DNA of 64,000 nucleotides from NCBI RefSeq assembly GCF_024713975.1, contig NC_091096.1, positions 18,349,458 through 18,413,457 on the forward strand, written 5' to 3'. This document shows, piece after piece, positions 1 through 15,000 of this stretch. The notes beneath the pieces are model-generated. The model was not told where the DNA came from and did no database searches. It saw only the letters and a program-made list of their open reading frames with translations. The position numbers and the translations under genes are program-made. This stretch comes from Paralichthys olivaceus (taxonomy: Eukaryota; Chordata; Actinopteri; Pleuronectiformes; Paralichthyidae). The number at the start of each line of letters is the position of its first letter. Position 1 is the first letter of the stretch.

Positions 1-3000
1 CCACGTTACCACAGTCCTCCACACTCATGAGAGGCAGGGCGGCTCGGCATAGCTGCAGGATGATAAGTACCAGCTTTGGAGAGGGTCTCTGATCCAGTAG
101 CAAAGACAAGAGCTTAGAAACACAGGCTGGCTGACTGAGGATAGCTTTTCCTATGTGGCTCCTGAAACACAAATTACATTGTATGAATATACACAAATAT
201 ACACACACACACGATAAACACACGTACATGACATAAAGCTTTACCTAGAAAGGTCATTGAGCAGACTGAGCACATCCTGTAAGGCATCATTGCCAGCTGC
301 CTGATTCCCACAGCACTCTGTGGCTCTGGCCAGGTGGTTGGTCAGCAGGCTGGACACCTGACGTGCCAGACCAGAGTGCACAGCATCTGTAGACCCACCT
401 TTGAAGAAAAAAAAAATCATTACAACAAATAACTAATCATTTCATTTGATAGTGTAGAAGTCTCAACACTTTTAAAGTGCCCGCATTCAGAGCGTACAAC
501 ACTGGTCATTGTTCACACATGCTAAGTAACTCTTCTTACCTTCCACCTTCTCCCACTCAATACATCGGTTGGCCAGCACCTGGAAAGCAGCCCAGGCCAT
601 GGTGGCCACCTTTTGCTTTTTGGTCTGCTTCTCATTTGAGCTACATTCCCTCTGACCACTTAAACTACACAAACTATCCATGAGCTGAACCAGGCCACTC
701 CGAACCAGGCACTGCTCCTCACTCCTACGATGACACAGACGATAAGTGAGGGTTAGCAATCTGAGGGTCTAGCAATACTGGAATAATAACAGAGATAATT
801 CAAGGTGGATTCTCTTGCCTGGTGTAGGGGATTGTGCAAAGTAAGCCAATACTGTTGGCACACGCGATGGGATAGCGAGCACATAGTGACACTACAGACG
901 TCATGGTCTCCCCAAAGGCTTCCTGCACCTGCTCAACCATTCCACCACAGGTCAGCTCCTCAATCCTGCACAGGAAACAGACACAACCAAATACTGTTAT
1001 TCTGTGCCATCATTTCTTTTAATAATATTTATAATATGAAGAATAAAATCCTTATCAGGTATTTCAATATGCTTCTTTTGTGCATGCACATGTTGTGCAG
1101 GTTCAGATAGTTAATTGTGGTTCGGCCTCTCCTCTTACCTTGGGCCACCTTGCAGCACCATAGTGACAGGCCCCACCAGGTGGGTGACACCACCTACTCT
1201 AACAGCAGCAGTGAGCAACTCCCTCATATGAACAAGTGCCTGCTTCCGTGTACTGCCACGTCTCCAGCGTGTCTGTGCAGCAGACAGGAAACTGCTGCTT
1301 GACACCTATGGACATGACAGATATAAAATTATAGAATCCGCCTACTGATTCTCCTGCAGACAACAATCCACTGAGTGTTGAGTCAGAAACCTACAGCTTG
1401 ATCGGGTGTCGTCCCGATAAAGGCAAAGAGCTGTCCCAGCAGCACACTGTATGTTGGCTTGTCTCGGCTGTCCTCTATAGCCAGAGACTGCAGCAGAGTA
1501 AATGAGCTGCTGCGATGACTGGTGGGGTGGTGTCGCCTCCTATGGATAAAAAAAAAAGAAAAAGAAATTCAGCCATTCCTGTGATTTTCTACTATTAAAT
1601 CCATCAAACCAACACAGACCTTTGAGAAGCGTGTGTAAACTCCAAGTCTTGATTAGCAATCATCTCCAAGTCAGAGGGTGCTGACATGCTCCGCAGGAAG
1701 ACTGGCTGCTTCGACAACGGGATCACAGTCTTGGCATCTGACACCGACTTAGAGGCTGACGCTAAAATTTGAGCAGTTATGAGAAAATTTACCTTTTCTC
1801 CCATCATTGATGTCTCTGGGTAACTGAAACACTTACAGACAATGAAAATACTAAATAGAAATTGAGAAAATGTGTTTCCAGAAATTCATTCTACTGTGTT
1901 AAGTTACACAACAGTACCCATACATTTAATAAGGCAAAACAAGGCTTTGAACATAGCAGCTGATAAGTGACACAAGAAGACACATAAAAAGATGCGTACC
2001 TGGACCTGGTGTGCCAGCAGGTGTGGTGGTTAGGCTCCTGCAGTGTGGAGCGATGGTAACATGAAGCAGCAGCTCAGTGCGGTTCATTAGACTTTTTACC
2101 AGCGCCTTTGTTTTGGCGAGTGGGGTGCAACTTCTGCTGTGCGTTGTGTTGACCTCCTGGAAGAACTTCTCCCTGTCAGTACAGATACATGATGTTAGAG
2201 CACTGCTTTACCTGAGGCTGAGATAATGAGGTAATTTTGAATTACTTGCCTCAATGCAAGAACAACATTTTCCAAGTCACTGAAATCAAGTGGGACCTCC
2301 TTCAGGGAGCAGAGCAGCTCCAGCTCCTTAATTTTGTTCTGGTATAAAAAAACAAGTCATTAAGTCCACAGCAAATATTAGAGGTAATGGTTTAATCTCT
2401 TGAGCAAAAGTTATAAATTGATTGTATGTGTATGGTGAAGGGTACCTCAAAGAAGTGGTAGTCGTGGAAGAAAGGAGTGTTGTGCTCCAGCTTCCCCTGC
2501 TGGGCCTCCTCCACCTCATTCTGCCACTTTTGTTCCAATTCTGCTACACTCTGAAAGCAACACAGGACATAATTGGCACAGAGACACAGTCTTTTTGTAA
2601 CTTTCCATTTTTTATAGCTAAATTCAGGTCTTTTAGTCCATCTCAATCTGGTCAATCTTATTATAACTGATAACCTACTCTTCTGGTTTTAAAATAGTTC
2701 TCATACTTCCCGTCAAATAGCCTGATGAAAACCAGACAAAATGTCTAATGTGTATAGTATTGTGTATATAACTCACCTGCAGCTGACGCTCCATAGCATT
2801 GATCTTCTTAAAGGTCTCTGTCATGATCTTACAGACCAGGTCATACTCCTCTGCATGATCCTCACGGTACTGGTAGTTGACGAGTGACTGAAGGGCATCC
2901 ACCAGGCTTAAATGTTTTATGACACAAGATATGATAACCTCCTCCATTACATCTGGTCTGATCACCTCCCTTACAGAGAAAAAAAGGGTTGAGTATTAAT

Positions 3001-6000
3001 GTTATGGTTTCCTTTTGAAAAGAAAACAATGAGAACTTTACTTAATAATGTGTATGCATTCATGCCTGCAATATCACTTCTATTATCTGATAAACACACA
3101 AGAAATGATAGGATCTCCACAATTCAAATAGCAAAACAGGTTAAGGTTGAAAAACACCTGAAAATGTACTATATGAGCTGAGCCTCACGGCAAACAAAGT
3201 CCTAGATTGCTGGTCCTATTTTAAAGTTTAAGATATCTGCCTTATGAAAAATGTTATCATTGGTGGAATTTATTTATATTTGATGTCACATTACAAAAAA
3301 CAGAATGTTTGTGTTGCCACTTAGGGGATGCTATCACTGTAATTCAGAGTTCACAGTTCAGAGGTGACACATGCATACCCTCTTTTACTGTCATAACATG
3401 AACTTCTTACTTGATACTGGGGCGAAACTGTGGTCGAGCCCTTCCAGACACCTCTCGTAGCCTTCCCATGATGCCTGGAGGGAGGCGGATACGAGGCAAG
3501 TCAAAGTAGGCCCCTGGCATAAGGCCTGGGGGTGGGATGAGCACATCAGCTGGGTAGATGAACTCCCGGTCCTCCTCAATGGTGAGTGGCAGAGGTGACG
3601 GGCTGGGTGTGAGGGCAGGAGAGATTGCACCGTTTGCTTCCACCTGCCACTGGCACCTAAAGAAAAAACAAAACCACTTAAGAATATGCACCAACTCTTA
3701 CAGTGTACTATACTAATCGCATTGGACGTTTTGTGAAGCTTTCATTTAACTATCACCTTTGCAGCAGCTTTGAGCAGAGCAAATCGTGGCAGGCGTCCTC
3801 CTCCCTCGTCACTTCTGGTCCGTTGTACAGAATACGAAGCATTGAGCAAGCCAGCACTGACAGACCCAGTGCAAGGTCTGCCAGGAAGGGGAGGCCTCCT
3901 GAGACATCCTCAGATGACTCCTGAAAACCGAACCAAACAGCATCTTAGTATTAGCTGATGTTCCACACTGTCAGTATGACGAGTACAGATGTTCCCACAT
4001 TTTACCTGAGCTCTGACAGTGCAGGAGAACCCCCACATGGCTTTATCAGGGGTGTTGTGTTCACGTCCACTCCTCATCTCAAAAGAAAAGGTCACAGTGT
4101 CTCCTTCCACCTAAAACAGGGATGAGAAAAAATGACTGCTTTAAAAGACAGCTGTGTGTACTGTGTGTTTACTGTCTATGTTTGCACAAAACAGCTTCTT
4201 GTACCTTGACGAGGTCTTTGGGCCATCCTGTTCCCAATACACTGCGGCTGCCATATCCCAGAGTGTTCCCTCCGTACTCCGTTACTTTACGACTGTTCGT
4301 GTTGGGACCAGCATAGATCACCAACTAAAATTTCAGAGAATACATTTAATCAAATCAATCATTAAAAGTCTCTGAACTGAATATTTGCTGTGCTTGAAAA
4401 ATGGCAAAATATATGTAATAGCTACAAAGAGCGACAAAATTATGATGGTCATTACCTTGTCATAGTCATACTGTGATGAGCAGCGAGAATCAAAGCGAAG
4501 GTAGAGGCAGCGAGCTCCTGGGATGTGTACTGTCTCCTTGAACTTGTAATTGTCCCTTACAGGGTGCACTGTCTCTACGGTTTTCCCAGCAGCCCATGGG
4601 GCTGGGATCTTAAGTCCAGTCAGGAAGCCTGGTTCCTCACGCTCGTCAAGAATTCTAATATGCAGGACACAAAAAAGAAAAATTCTGGTTTCAGAAAACT
4701 GACAGTCAGCTCAGCTGGCACTTACGCTATCATTAGTTCTGTGAACACTGTGAAATCTTACTGTTCTCATTATAAATGCAAAGTTATGCAGAAAATATAT
4801 CTAAGATATGATGAGATGAATTAATTTGTGAATTATGAAAAAAAAAACATACTTGTCATCAGCGGTACATGCCTTCGCCCCCTGCCCGAGAGTGCCACAC
4901 GTAGGTGGAGGCTCTTCAGTGAAAAGTGGAGACTGAGTCTTTAGTAACAGGGCAGTCTGAAATACAGAGAGAGCAAATAAATACTTAGTATTTACAGTAA
5001 AGAAAATTATTTAATGCAAGACTTGTCTTATGATTTGCAAATGCCGACCTGGCTGGTGTAGAGGACCAGCTGTACCAACTGAGGCATGAGGGCATCAGCA
5101 AGAATGAGGGTCTGCAGGTTGGGGTGCATCAGAGAGGTGAGCAACACTGGCAGTAGGTGCCCAAGCATGGTGGCCTTGGTTACCTGCTCCAGGCCTTTTA
5201 ACCTGAGGAAAGCAAGAAAGGAGAGGGTAATCTGTGTTGGAGCCTCGGCAGAAAGATATGACAATTTTAAAAGCCTGCACCCATAAATGATTTCTCCTAG
5301 CCTTTTATTCCTTTCAAGGAAGCTTCAGCATTACTCAGCTTTAGCTAAATCTTGTTTCATGGTGAAATACGGCATTAGAGCCAACGATGATAAAACCATG
5401 TCTGCTGTTTTTTTGACATTTACATTGTGGTTTTATGGTAATACAGCTGGCACCAAAGTCTGGTCATGGATTATAATAAAATAAAAAATTAAATTTAAAG
5501 TTCACCTTGTTTCTGTGTCAGGGATGTCGCTGTTTATCAGGGCTGTGGTCACCTGCTGCAGGGTTTCCAGTACTTCATCACATCCTACCAGAATCTTAGT
5601 TGCCAGGGACAGTATGCTACTTTGCAGCTCCTGAGGACAACACACAGAATAGGAAAACACTTACGTAACCCTGCTTCAGTAACCATAAGTAGAAATATTA
5701 GGAAATAACACATCTTAAGTCAGTTAACACTGTTAACTGATTTCTTTAAAACTGCAGTAGGCACAAATTATTAAGCTGTGCTGTAAACAAGAATTTATTT
5801 CTTGTTGCTCTGTTCCACCGACAAACACCCGAACAAACTCCATGTGCATAGAGGTAGGGGTATTTAAAGGGGATGTTTACCTGTACCTTCATTGTTTCCC
5901 CTTGTAGGGAGCTGTCACTGTCGTCATTATCATCTGGACGGATTAGAATGGTGTTACTGAGGAGGTGGTTCTGAACAGCCATGAGGTAGCGCAGACTAGG

Positions 6001-9000
6001 TGAGACCACCTAAGGAGAAAGGGATACCATCTCAAGTTGCTGTCTCAGAAAACATGTGATCTTGGTCAGTAAGTGTTTCTGAGCAGATATTCATACTGGT
6101 ACAGTGGAGAGTAGCTTCTGGAAGTCATCTCGGGCGACTGTCTGACATTTGGTAATGAGGAGGCAGGATTCCCGCACTACAGTCTTGAGGATACAGTGCA
6201 GCAGCTCATCACTCAATCTGAAAAAGAAAGAGATTTCTACCCTTTAAAAACAAGAAAATACCCAAAAGGAGCTAACTTAGGTTTGTAAACTAGGACATGA
6301 TATCGCTGGAACAGTGTTGCCACTTACCTGTAGTGGTCGTCTTCTTCACTCCCAAATCTATTCTTTTGCAGCTGGTCTGCCAAATTGGTGAGGATGACAT
6401 CCCGAAGCTGAGACAGGCCAGTGTTTCTTTCACCTGGGTATCACGTACAAACACACACAATATGGGATGTATTGCCACAAAACAACAAAGGTGCCAGTTT
6501 TATTCTAATGAGCATGTTCAATAATCACCTTCAGTTAGTACAAGTTTCAGTAGTTTGTTGAGTTCAGCCTCCCCATGATACAAAGTATTCAGGCCTGAGC
6601 TGCAGTGACAGAGGAAGTAAAAAGAGATATAAGGTTAATTTAAATATAAATTGGACACTGATTCCACAAAACAACATGTTAACTGATTTGTATGTGTAGT
6701 ATATTGTGTTGAATTTGAGAATGATCACTTACCTGATGGCCATGCACACCTCTCTCTGAATCTCTGCTCCTATCTGATCCACTGGAGCCATGAGTAGCTG
6801 CCACAGGAGGAGGCCGGAGCGGCGCACACTCTCCCTATTCTGCTCCGACTGAGGATTGAAAAACCTAAACACCACCTGGAGAAGAGAGTGGAAAAAAAAA
6901 TAGATCAATAAAAAAACCACCAAAAATACAGCGTCATTTCTGCAAAAACATCCCAAGATGCACCTTACCTGGAACACCACCAAGATGCACCGGATGATGC
7001 AGGTATCGCCGTTGACCATGGCCTTCTCCATGATGTCACAGATGCTGCTGAAGTGACGAGCCTCGATGGGATGTTGTTTACCCAGTAAGGCTCCCAGAGG
7101 CAAGCTGTTGCTGCTGGCTGCCAGCAGGTTGAGCTGGTGGATACACATAGCACCTACGTGATGAAGTAGCTGGTTGATCACCTCACCAGTGGCCACAGTT
7201 TCCTCTGTGAAAAGACAGGTGTTGCAGATTGGCAAACTTTTAATTTAATTGAATTAACAGAAAGGATGTAACTTGTGATTTCAGTGCAGTTTGTGTCTAC
7301 CTTTGGGTTCTTTGATGACATGGCTGACACCAAGCCTATGGCACACATGATGGAAGGCTTGGTTCCCAGGGTTGCACCACTGATCTATGTAATCACTGGA
7401 GCAGGTCCAGATTAGGTTGTTCAGTGCATCGTAACATGCTCCTATGACATGAAAGATCACATTTTTAAATGTTAATTAAGCTGGCAAAGCACTGTGTGAC
7501 CATCTTCTGTGAGTATTAAATATACGAAGTTGAGCTCACCTAGCCCTGCCACCTGGGCTCCCCTGCCGAGAGAACTGCCAGGGGCATCAATGAGGTCTGC
7601 GCGGCTGCTGAACTGACCGTCAGCCAGGTTAAACACCAGGCTGGAGGCTAAAACTGAACAAAAAAAGAACAATTATGTTGACTGTATAAATCCATAACTG
7701 AATTCAACATGGTCTCTATTTAAATGTTATCTGTGCTCAAATGTAATGTAACATAGCTGCTGTACCTACCATTCCTCCTGATTTAGGACCTCAAGTTTTA
7801 AATAAATATATATAGAATATTTGTTATCTGCTGAAACATGATGTAAAATGTTTGTTGTTTATTACTTTTCTGGAGTCTTAAGAATAAAGGAAAATCACAA
7901 GATAACTGTCTATTGTCTATTATGGGGAAAAAATAACACAATGAGGTTTTAGCCTTGTCTGTGTGTGCTCTTACTTTTGAGAGAGGACAGGCTGCTGGTA
8001 CCTCCAAATAGGGAGCGTGTGGCAGAGCTCCCAGATACACCCGGAGGGGAGACCAGCATCACAAGATAGGTTCCACACACATACATCGGGGTCTTCCTCA
8101 GAGTCTTCAAAGGGAGTCCGCAGCTGGTGTTGACAGCTATGAAAGAGGTGAGCAAAAAGCTTTTTAATATATTCTCTGATACAATTTTTTTTTATATACG
8201 ATTTGATTTTAACATTGAAAAACGTTTTGTTGATGAATTACCCGACTGTTCCTCTTTGACAGTGTTGGTAATTGCAGAGCCTGTGAGAGCAGCCAATGTG
8301 GCAGAATGGGAGGCCCGGAAGCGTGACATTCGACTCAAGAGAAGTTCATTCAAGCACTTGGAAGACTCGCCTTCTTTGCGAGTAAGAATAACTCTCTCCT
8401 GCAAGATGTCTGCGACACATAATCCTGTCTGTGTCTGCACCATTCATAGGGAAAACAAAAACAAAAAAAAATGCTATCAGATACATAGTGAATACAGCGG
8501 AATCTACTGTATATACCAGGGGATAAAGTACTCACAGACAAGTGAAAGACATCCATGAAGACAGAGTGGCCTTTCTGCGTCTTCTCGTTGAGACTGGCAG
8601 GAGACCAGACCCAGTACAGGTAGGTTCCATCTGAGCAGAGGTGCAACGTGGTCATGCTGCTTCCCACAGGAAAGTGATGGGCTGGCATGGGCACAATCTG
8701 GCACACCTAAAAATGACAGTGAACATTAACCCAAGCTATGGCCACACACAACAACTGAGCTGGTTGGATTTTAATGGCCACATTTGCACAGAATATAGAT
8801 TTTATCTAGTGCCTGTCTCTGTATGAATTCATTTCTGAATCCATTACAATTCCTCAACCTGCCTCATCATCTCTTGTATTTGATTTGCATCATTATTGAA
8901 TCCTGAATACAAAAAAGCTTCCCAGATGTGAACCTTGCTTGTATGTCACTGTGAAATGTTTACTTGCCCCCTTTTATAGAGCTGAGTTCTCCTTTAAATG

Positions 9001-12000
9001 AACTGTCAAGGTGAATGCAAAAATAACAGTGTCCCCTTTATGTTGGACCACTTTTTGATCCACTTTAAGAAGACTGATTTTGGTAATTTAAAGAAAACTT
9101 TATATGAAAACGCCCTAAATGATAACTACATCTATTATTTTCTGTAGGTTGTGAACAGATCTGTAGGATTTACAATGTTAAATGCACTCAATGAGTGCAT
9201 CACAAAAAAATGGAATAATAGAACAGTACCTGGAGAGTGAAGGGGTCAATGACCTGGCACAGCTGATGAGGCTTGGCATCGAAGGAGGAGGGACGGTGGA
9301 GGAGGCGACCGCTGCTGAACACCACCCAGCCGGGCTCCAACTCTTCATTTCGACAGTACACAAAACCTCTACACAAACACAGAGCATGCATTTCATTCGT
9401 TAGTGTGGATGTTTTAATTATTCTACTTTTACCTTGAAAGATCCAGAAGAGACACCTGGGTGTGATTAATTTAAAGACATAATTATCTCCAAATACACAA
9501 CAAATATGTATTAACTGCAATTTGACATATGTTTGAAAGTCTCCATAGAATGATTTAAACTTTTGGTTTACTCGACTGAGTGCTGACTACAAGGAACTGA
9601 CAGCACATCCCTTTTATAATCAACCAAGTCAATCACAGATGGTTATAGAGGATGTGACGTGTACTGCAGATATTGGTTTACAAATGTCCAGGAAATAACG
9701 TAGCACCACTGTTGCTTGGGATGGGGTAAGTGATCAGGGATATTTTTAATGTTTCACTCCCTCTTTCTGTCTATCTCTCACACTGTTGTCTGAATGCTAC
9801 AGATGAAGAAAGGCAGGAGGGGAAGAGTATCATGTTACCTCAGTGTCCCATGTAAACCAGAGCCCAGCTTGCTGAGTCCTCTCCCAGAGGAGTTAGTGGT
9901 ATACAGATAGAGCCCGTCTGTGGCGAGACAGCGCCCCAGGTCAGTGTCTGCGATTAACAGGCACACAAAAAATAAGATTTAGTAGGAGGTTATTAACAGA
10001 CACATGACACTGAAATGAACAGTATGGGGAAGTATCATCAGAAGAGTGGACGAATCCTGGCTGGAAAAACAAGGGGGAGGCATCTCATTGTTTTGTTTAC
10101 TTATTGAATTTGAGAATTGTGATGCCTTTAGAGATCTGGATAGGTTAAATACTGATCGAGTAACAGGTTAGCTTATCATATGCAAATAATGCAACTTGCT
10201 TTATGGCAGATTAGGCCATATAAGGACATATGCCCCGATCGCCTCCGTCACTCTACAAGGTCAGCTTATCGATTGCTGGAGAGTGAGTCTTCACTTTCCA
10301 CTCCTCTGCTTTATCCCCTGAATTCTCTACGTCACAACTCCTGTCTTTAGTTTCAGCTCAAGCCCGAATGTCTCCACAGCATCTATGTTTATACAGTGGG
10401 ATGAGGCCTTAATGAACCCAGCGCTCTACAGCCTTTTTTTTTGCTGGCCTTTCAGACACTTAATGCATTTCGATGGCAAGTGTGATAGTCTTCAACACAA
10501 TCTGCAAGTCAGAAAACTACATATGCGCAAGTCATTATAGTCAATGACAAAACTGGATCTACTATTCATACTCATATTCAATCTGGTTTTCCAAAAGTAA
10601 TTGTTTACCTTTGCTCTCTGCTCCTCCAGCAGAGTTATCAGGAGTGGGCAGCATGTCCTCAAAACCCCAGGACACACTGTGTTTGCCCCCCAGGAGGCAG
10701 GATGGAGAGCCTGGGCCTCCTTCCAGGAGCAAAAGTCTGACGCAGGAGAAACACAAAGGTGGTCACAAGTTGGAAAAGTAGCTAATAATTAGATTTCAGA
10801 TGAAGCTAAGTAATGCCCTCACCTGTACAGGACATCGGACACCGGGAGCTGGCCCAGATCAGTTTGTTTCTGTAGCAGGTGAACTGTGTGAATAAAGGTC
10901 TTCAGAGATCCCCTAGAAAATAGTTTGGCAGATTAGTCAGGAGGCTTCAGCATGAGGCACAAGCAAAAGCTCATTGTTAAGTATTTCTGGAGCTTGAAGT
11001 GGAATAAAAGTTGGATGATATTATGGAGAGGATCTGATGTAATGTGCTGAGAATTAATACACATACTTCTTTGAATTTGGACTAAAGAACGCCAGAGATA
11101 TTATTTTACAATGCGACTATCTGCAGGGTGTAATGAGCAACTGTCTTCAGTTCGTGCAGGGTTCGTTTACTGCTTCTCCTCTTTTAAGACTGTAACTATT
11201 AACTGAACACATGAAAGTAATGTTAAATTCAGGGAGAGGATCTATGCAAACAGTAAGCATTCACTGTGTCTGTAGCATTGGAAAACAGCCCAGACAGGGC
11301 ATCTAAATAAAAAGGAAGGGTAGATAACATGGTGAAACAGATTCCAATGTCTACGGTGATAACACATTTTTAGAGTCGCTTGTATAAGTTAACATCAAAT
11401 GTGTATTGCAGCAGGGGGGTTATAAGCTAAAGAACTTGACAATCATTTTATAATGTTGCTTGGAGACTGGGGTGATCCACGAAAATCCTACAATGTTCTG
11501 CGGTACAATGTGTACGTTCGATTCAGGATTTAAATGTTCCGCAGGCAACAGACAAAATAAATGTGTCAGCCTTTTGTCAATGTTCCCCCTTTACTCCTCA
11601 CTTTGTAAACATCAACAGCTGATTTCAATGCACATGGATATGCAGTCTATTTGCTCAGTGGATTTACAAATCGACCCCACCAGAGGCGAGGGGGGGAGTT
11701 AAGCTGATAGCTCTTTAATTAGCTCCCACCGTTGGTGAAAAAGCACCAGGGCTGGATGGTTCCCCACAACAAAGGGCTCTCAGCCTCTGATACTGAACAA
11801 AGAGTGGAGAGTTCTGGTTTTGACAAGTCAAGATCATTTGTCACCAACAGAAGCCAGAGATCAGGCACGAAAAACAAGTACATTGTGCTCTGCTGTGGGC
11901 TCAGTGCCAAACACAAGATACATCAAAACAACTTGCGCATTTAACTTCTTATTACTGGGGTGTTTTTTATTTGAGCAAATGACAAGGCAAATACCGTCAC

Positions 12001-15000
12001 CCCATCCTGTGCTCATACACACAGTGCATAGGGCCCTGTCTTTCGAAACAAGCCCTGATAATCCCTGATTGATTTCACCAACTGTGGCTGAAACTACAGC
12101 AGATCAGACGAAAACAAGCTCCACTTACTAACACTAGTTTCAGAACATCAGAATATGATAATGACACTGAGCTGACAGCAGGAAAGTGTGTTTGCAGCTA
12201 CAGGTTTAAGATAAGAATATATGTATACGGCATGAGCATTCATGCTGCACTGAAGATAGAGAAGAGAAAAACTAATCAGTTTGTCAGTTATGTGCTTATT
12301 TGAATTATGGATGGGAGGAAGAAACTGAATCACTTGTAGACTTGTGTTTTCACTAATAACTCCTTGACACCAAGATTAAAGGGTTTACAGAGAGCCAACA
12401 AATGAATCATAATAATTGTGATGGTGGGACAATAAGCAAAGGAAGTAAGATCTCACCTAGCACAAGCAAGTGCCACAAGTGCAGCAGCAGCATTTTCCCT
12501 CTGTCTGTGTGTGTAGAGGATCTGCATCTGAGCCTGCCCCTGCTGCTGACTTGACTCCTGGGCACCATCTTCCAGCCAGGAGCAGAGCAGCCCCTCCAGA
12601 CCATTGAGGCAGTCAGCCGGCTCTTTGCTGAGACTGAGTGGCTGGCAGTCCCGGAGGCAGGCCAGCAGTACCTCTGCCGTGACACCGCAGAGTGCTGGGT
12701 CACTGCGGGTCTGGGACTGCAAGAGGGGGAAGACCAGCAGCAGACCAACACGCGAGGTGAAGGGCGCCTGCTCGGGTTGCTGTAGCAGACCTTGTCTCTT
12801 GAGCAAGGCCAAGGTCTCCTCATCAGCCCCTCCGGTCCCCTCTCGCTCCTGCTGCTCCTCCAGGGCCAGCTGCCGCTGTGCACCCCACAGGCCACGCAGA
12901 GCGTTGAGCCGATACTCCAGCAGGCGTGCGTATGCATTGCTCTGATTCCCACAGACAGCGCGTAGACGCTCAGCTAGCTCCACCGGGTTCTTTGTCTCAA
13001 ATGTTAGAATCTGGAGTGAAGGACAGAGAATGAGGCGAAGAAGAGGAGACGAGTGAAAGAATTATGATAACAGTAGTTAAAGTGTGGCCATTTTTCTGAA
13101 GCTTGATAAATAAACAAAAGACAGAATAAAAAGTTATTTCCTGGCCTGGTCTGGCTAGAGACTAATTAACTTTTCCAATGCAAAGGGAACATTCATTTAC
13201 AAAACATACATTTTCTGAATCTGAATCAGAGGAAAAGCACACTGGTGGAGAATTTCAATTACACAGACATGAACTGAATTTGGGTTTGTGAGAGGCATTT
13301 CCAAAATGTCACAAAAAGACATACAGTATACATATACATATATATATATCTTGTCTTTATCCATAGTCTATGAGCTCACACAGCATGACAATACAAACCG
13401 TCTTTAAATGTTTACGTTGTAGGTTAATATGGAGTCAAGATCTTCGTTTAAAACTACATTATTTCTAGTATGCCTATGAATTACTGGTTTGATTTACAGT
13501 ATTTTATGCAGTGTAACTATGAATCCACTGAACATATCCACCGTTAAACCCACCGTTTCTGTGGACTATGAAATAATGGTTATAGATAACAATGCACATT
13601 TGGGGTAGCCTATCACCAGTGAAACAATGTGCATCATGTGCACTTAAGCAGCATTTCTACTATTGATTACACTCTGTGGCCCACGAACCATGGGCTAGGA
13701 AAAAAAATCCATTATACCATTTAGCAGGCACAACTTGTATTGATTCAATTTCAGAAATGCTACTAGTGTTACAGTAACACTCCTTAACTGGATGCTGGGC
13801 CTTCTCCACCTTGCTCTGCTAAACACTGCTGCAAGTGGATAAAAATAGTCAGCATCAGTACACCTACGAAAACAGCACTGAATGACCCAGTCAGTCTTAA
13901 GGCTGGACAGGAGGAATTAAATGTAGAAATTCAGACTCTTACAAGTCTCACCCACATGCATGTAACCATTTTTATTTTATTATCTTTGGGATCTGATAGA
14001 CATTATCATGTGAATAATGAATAACGTATGTAGTAATCATGCTTTATATTCAACAATATGTATTATTGATACCTAAAAATGTCATGATATATAAGGACTG
14101 TACAGATTATGATTATGTAACATGTAATTTGGACTTAATTAGGCAGCACTGTGTTTGGTACAACTTCATAAGCTGGGTTGGTCACTGTAGTTCAGCTGTG
14201 GAGCTTAACAGACTGCCAAAGTTTGAGGGTTCAAATTTGAACTTTCACTGTCACTAATGAACCAGTTGTTGCAGATACTGTATATAGGCAGTTAAACAAC
14301 AGGAAAGGAGCCATCAGCAGATCTTCTCCAACACTAATCTAATAACATAATAGATACCAGATTATGGTACTAATACCACCAAATACAATGTGGTTTTGTG
14401 GAGGAAGGCAGCTAACAACTGCTCATTTATAGCACCAATTACATACTTGGTCAAGAGGTTAGAACAGAGGAGGTTATGTCATAGTAATAGACCCAGTCGC
14501 AATGACCACACTCTTGTAAAGACTACATCGAGCAGGCAGTGTCTGTTAATGAGCACAAAAGCCGTAAACCAATCTCAGCACAGTTTTTATGTAAAATAAA
14601 AACACTTCCCACTATGAAGTGTGGAACTGCACCTCCTCCCATCCTACAGCCATTAGAATATTAATATGGAAACTATCCATTGAGGACACTACACCTGACG
14701 CTAATTGAAGACAGTTGACGTTATTTGGTGATGCTGTCGTTACAGGTTTATGTAATAGATGTGTACAAACACTTGCTTTATAAAATACTGGTCTGTTCTC
14801 TGCTGTTAGAGCATGCAAAAAGAATGTTTACAGTTTGATGCTACTTGAGTAGTCGCCTGCATAGAGAAGCTGCTGCACTTGCAACACTAATAAAGTTGTG
14901 CAACTTGACACCTGAGGTAGAGGTTGTTCATGCAAGCTAGTGCAACACCTCAGGTACAAAAAAGAATCATTTGAATAGAATATTAGATTGATAACGAACC

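Noticed and set aside
12604..12945. Plus-strand frame of 113 codons rich in Ser, Arg and Cys
   Set aside because: Antisense shadow of the GC-rich hectd4 exon.
12407..12952. Open frame of 181 codons on the minus strand
   Set aside because: It is an alternative frame of the large hectd4 exon 13010-12457; the other frame joins both neighbours in phase and matches HECTD4.
14180..14245. tRNA gene
   Set aside because: Only a box-B-like motif is visible; no cloverleaf can be drawn. At most a decayed SINE head.
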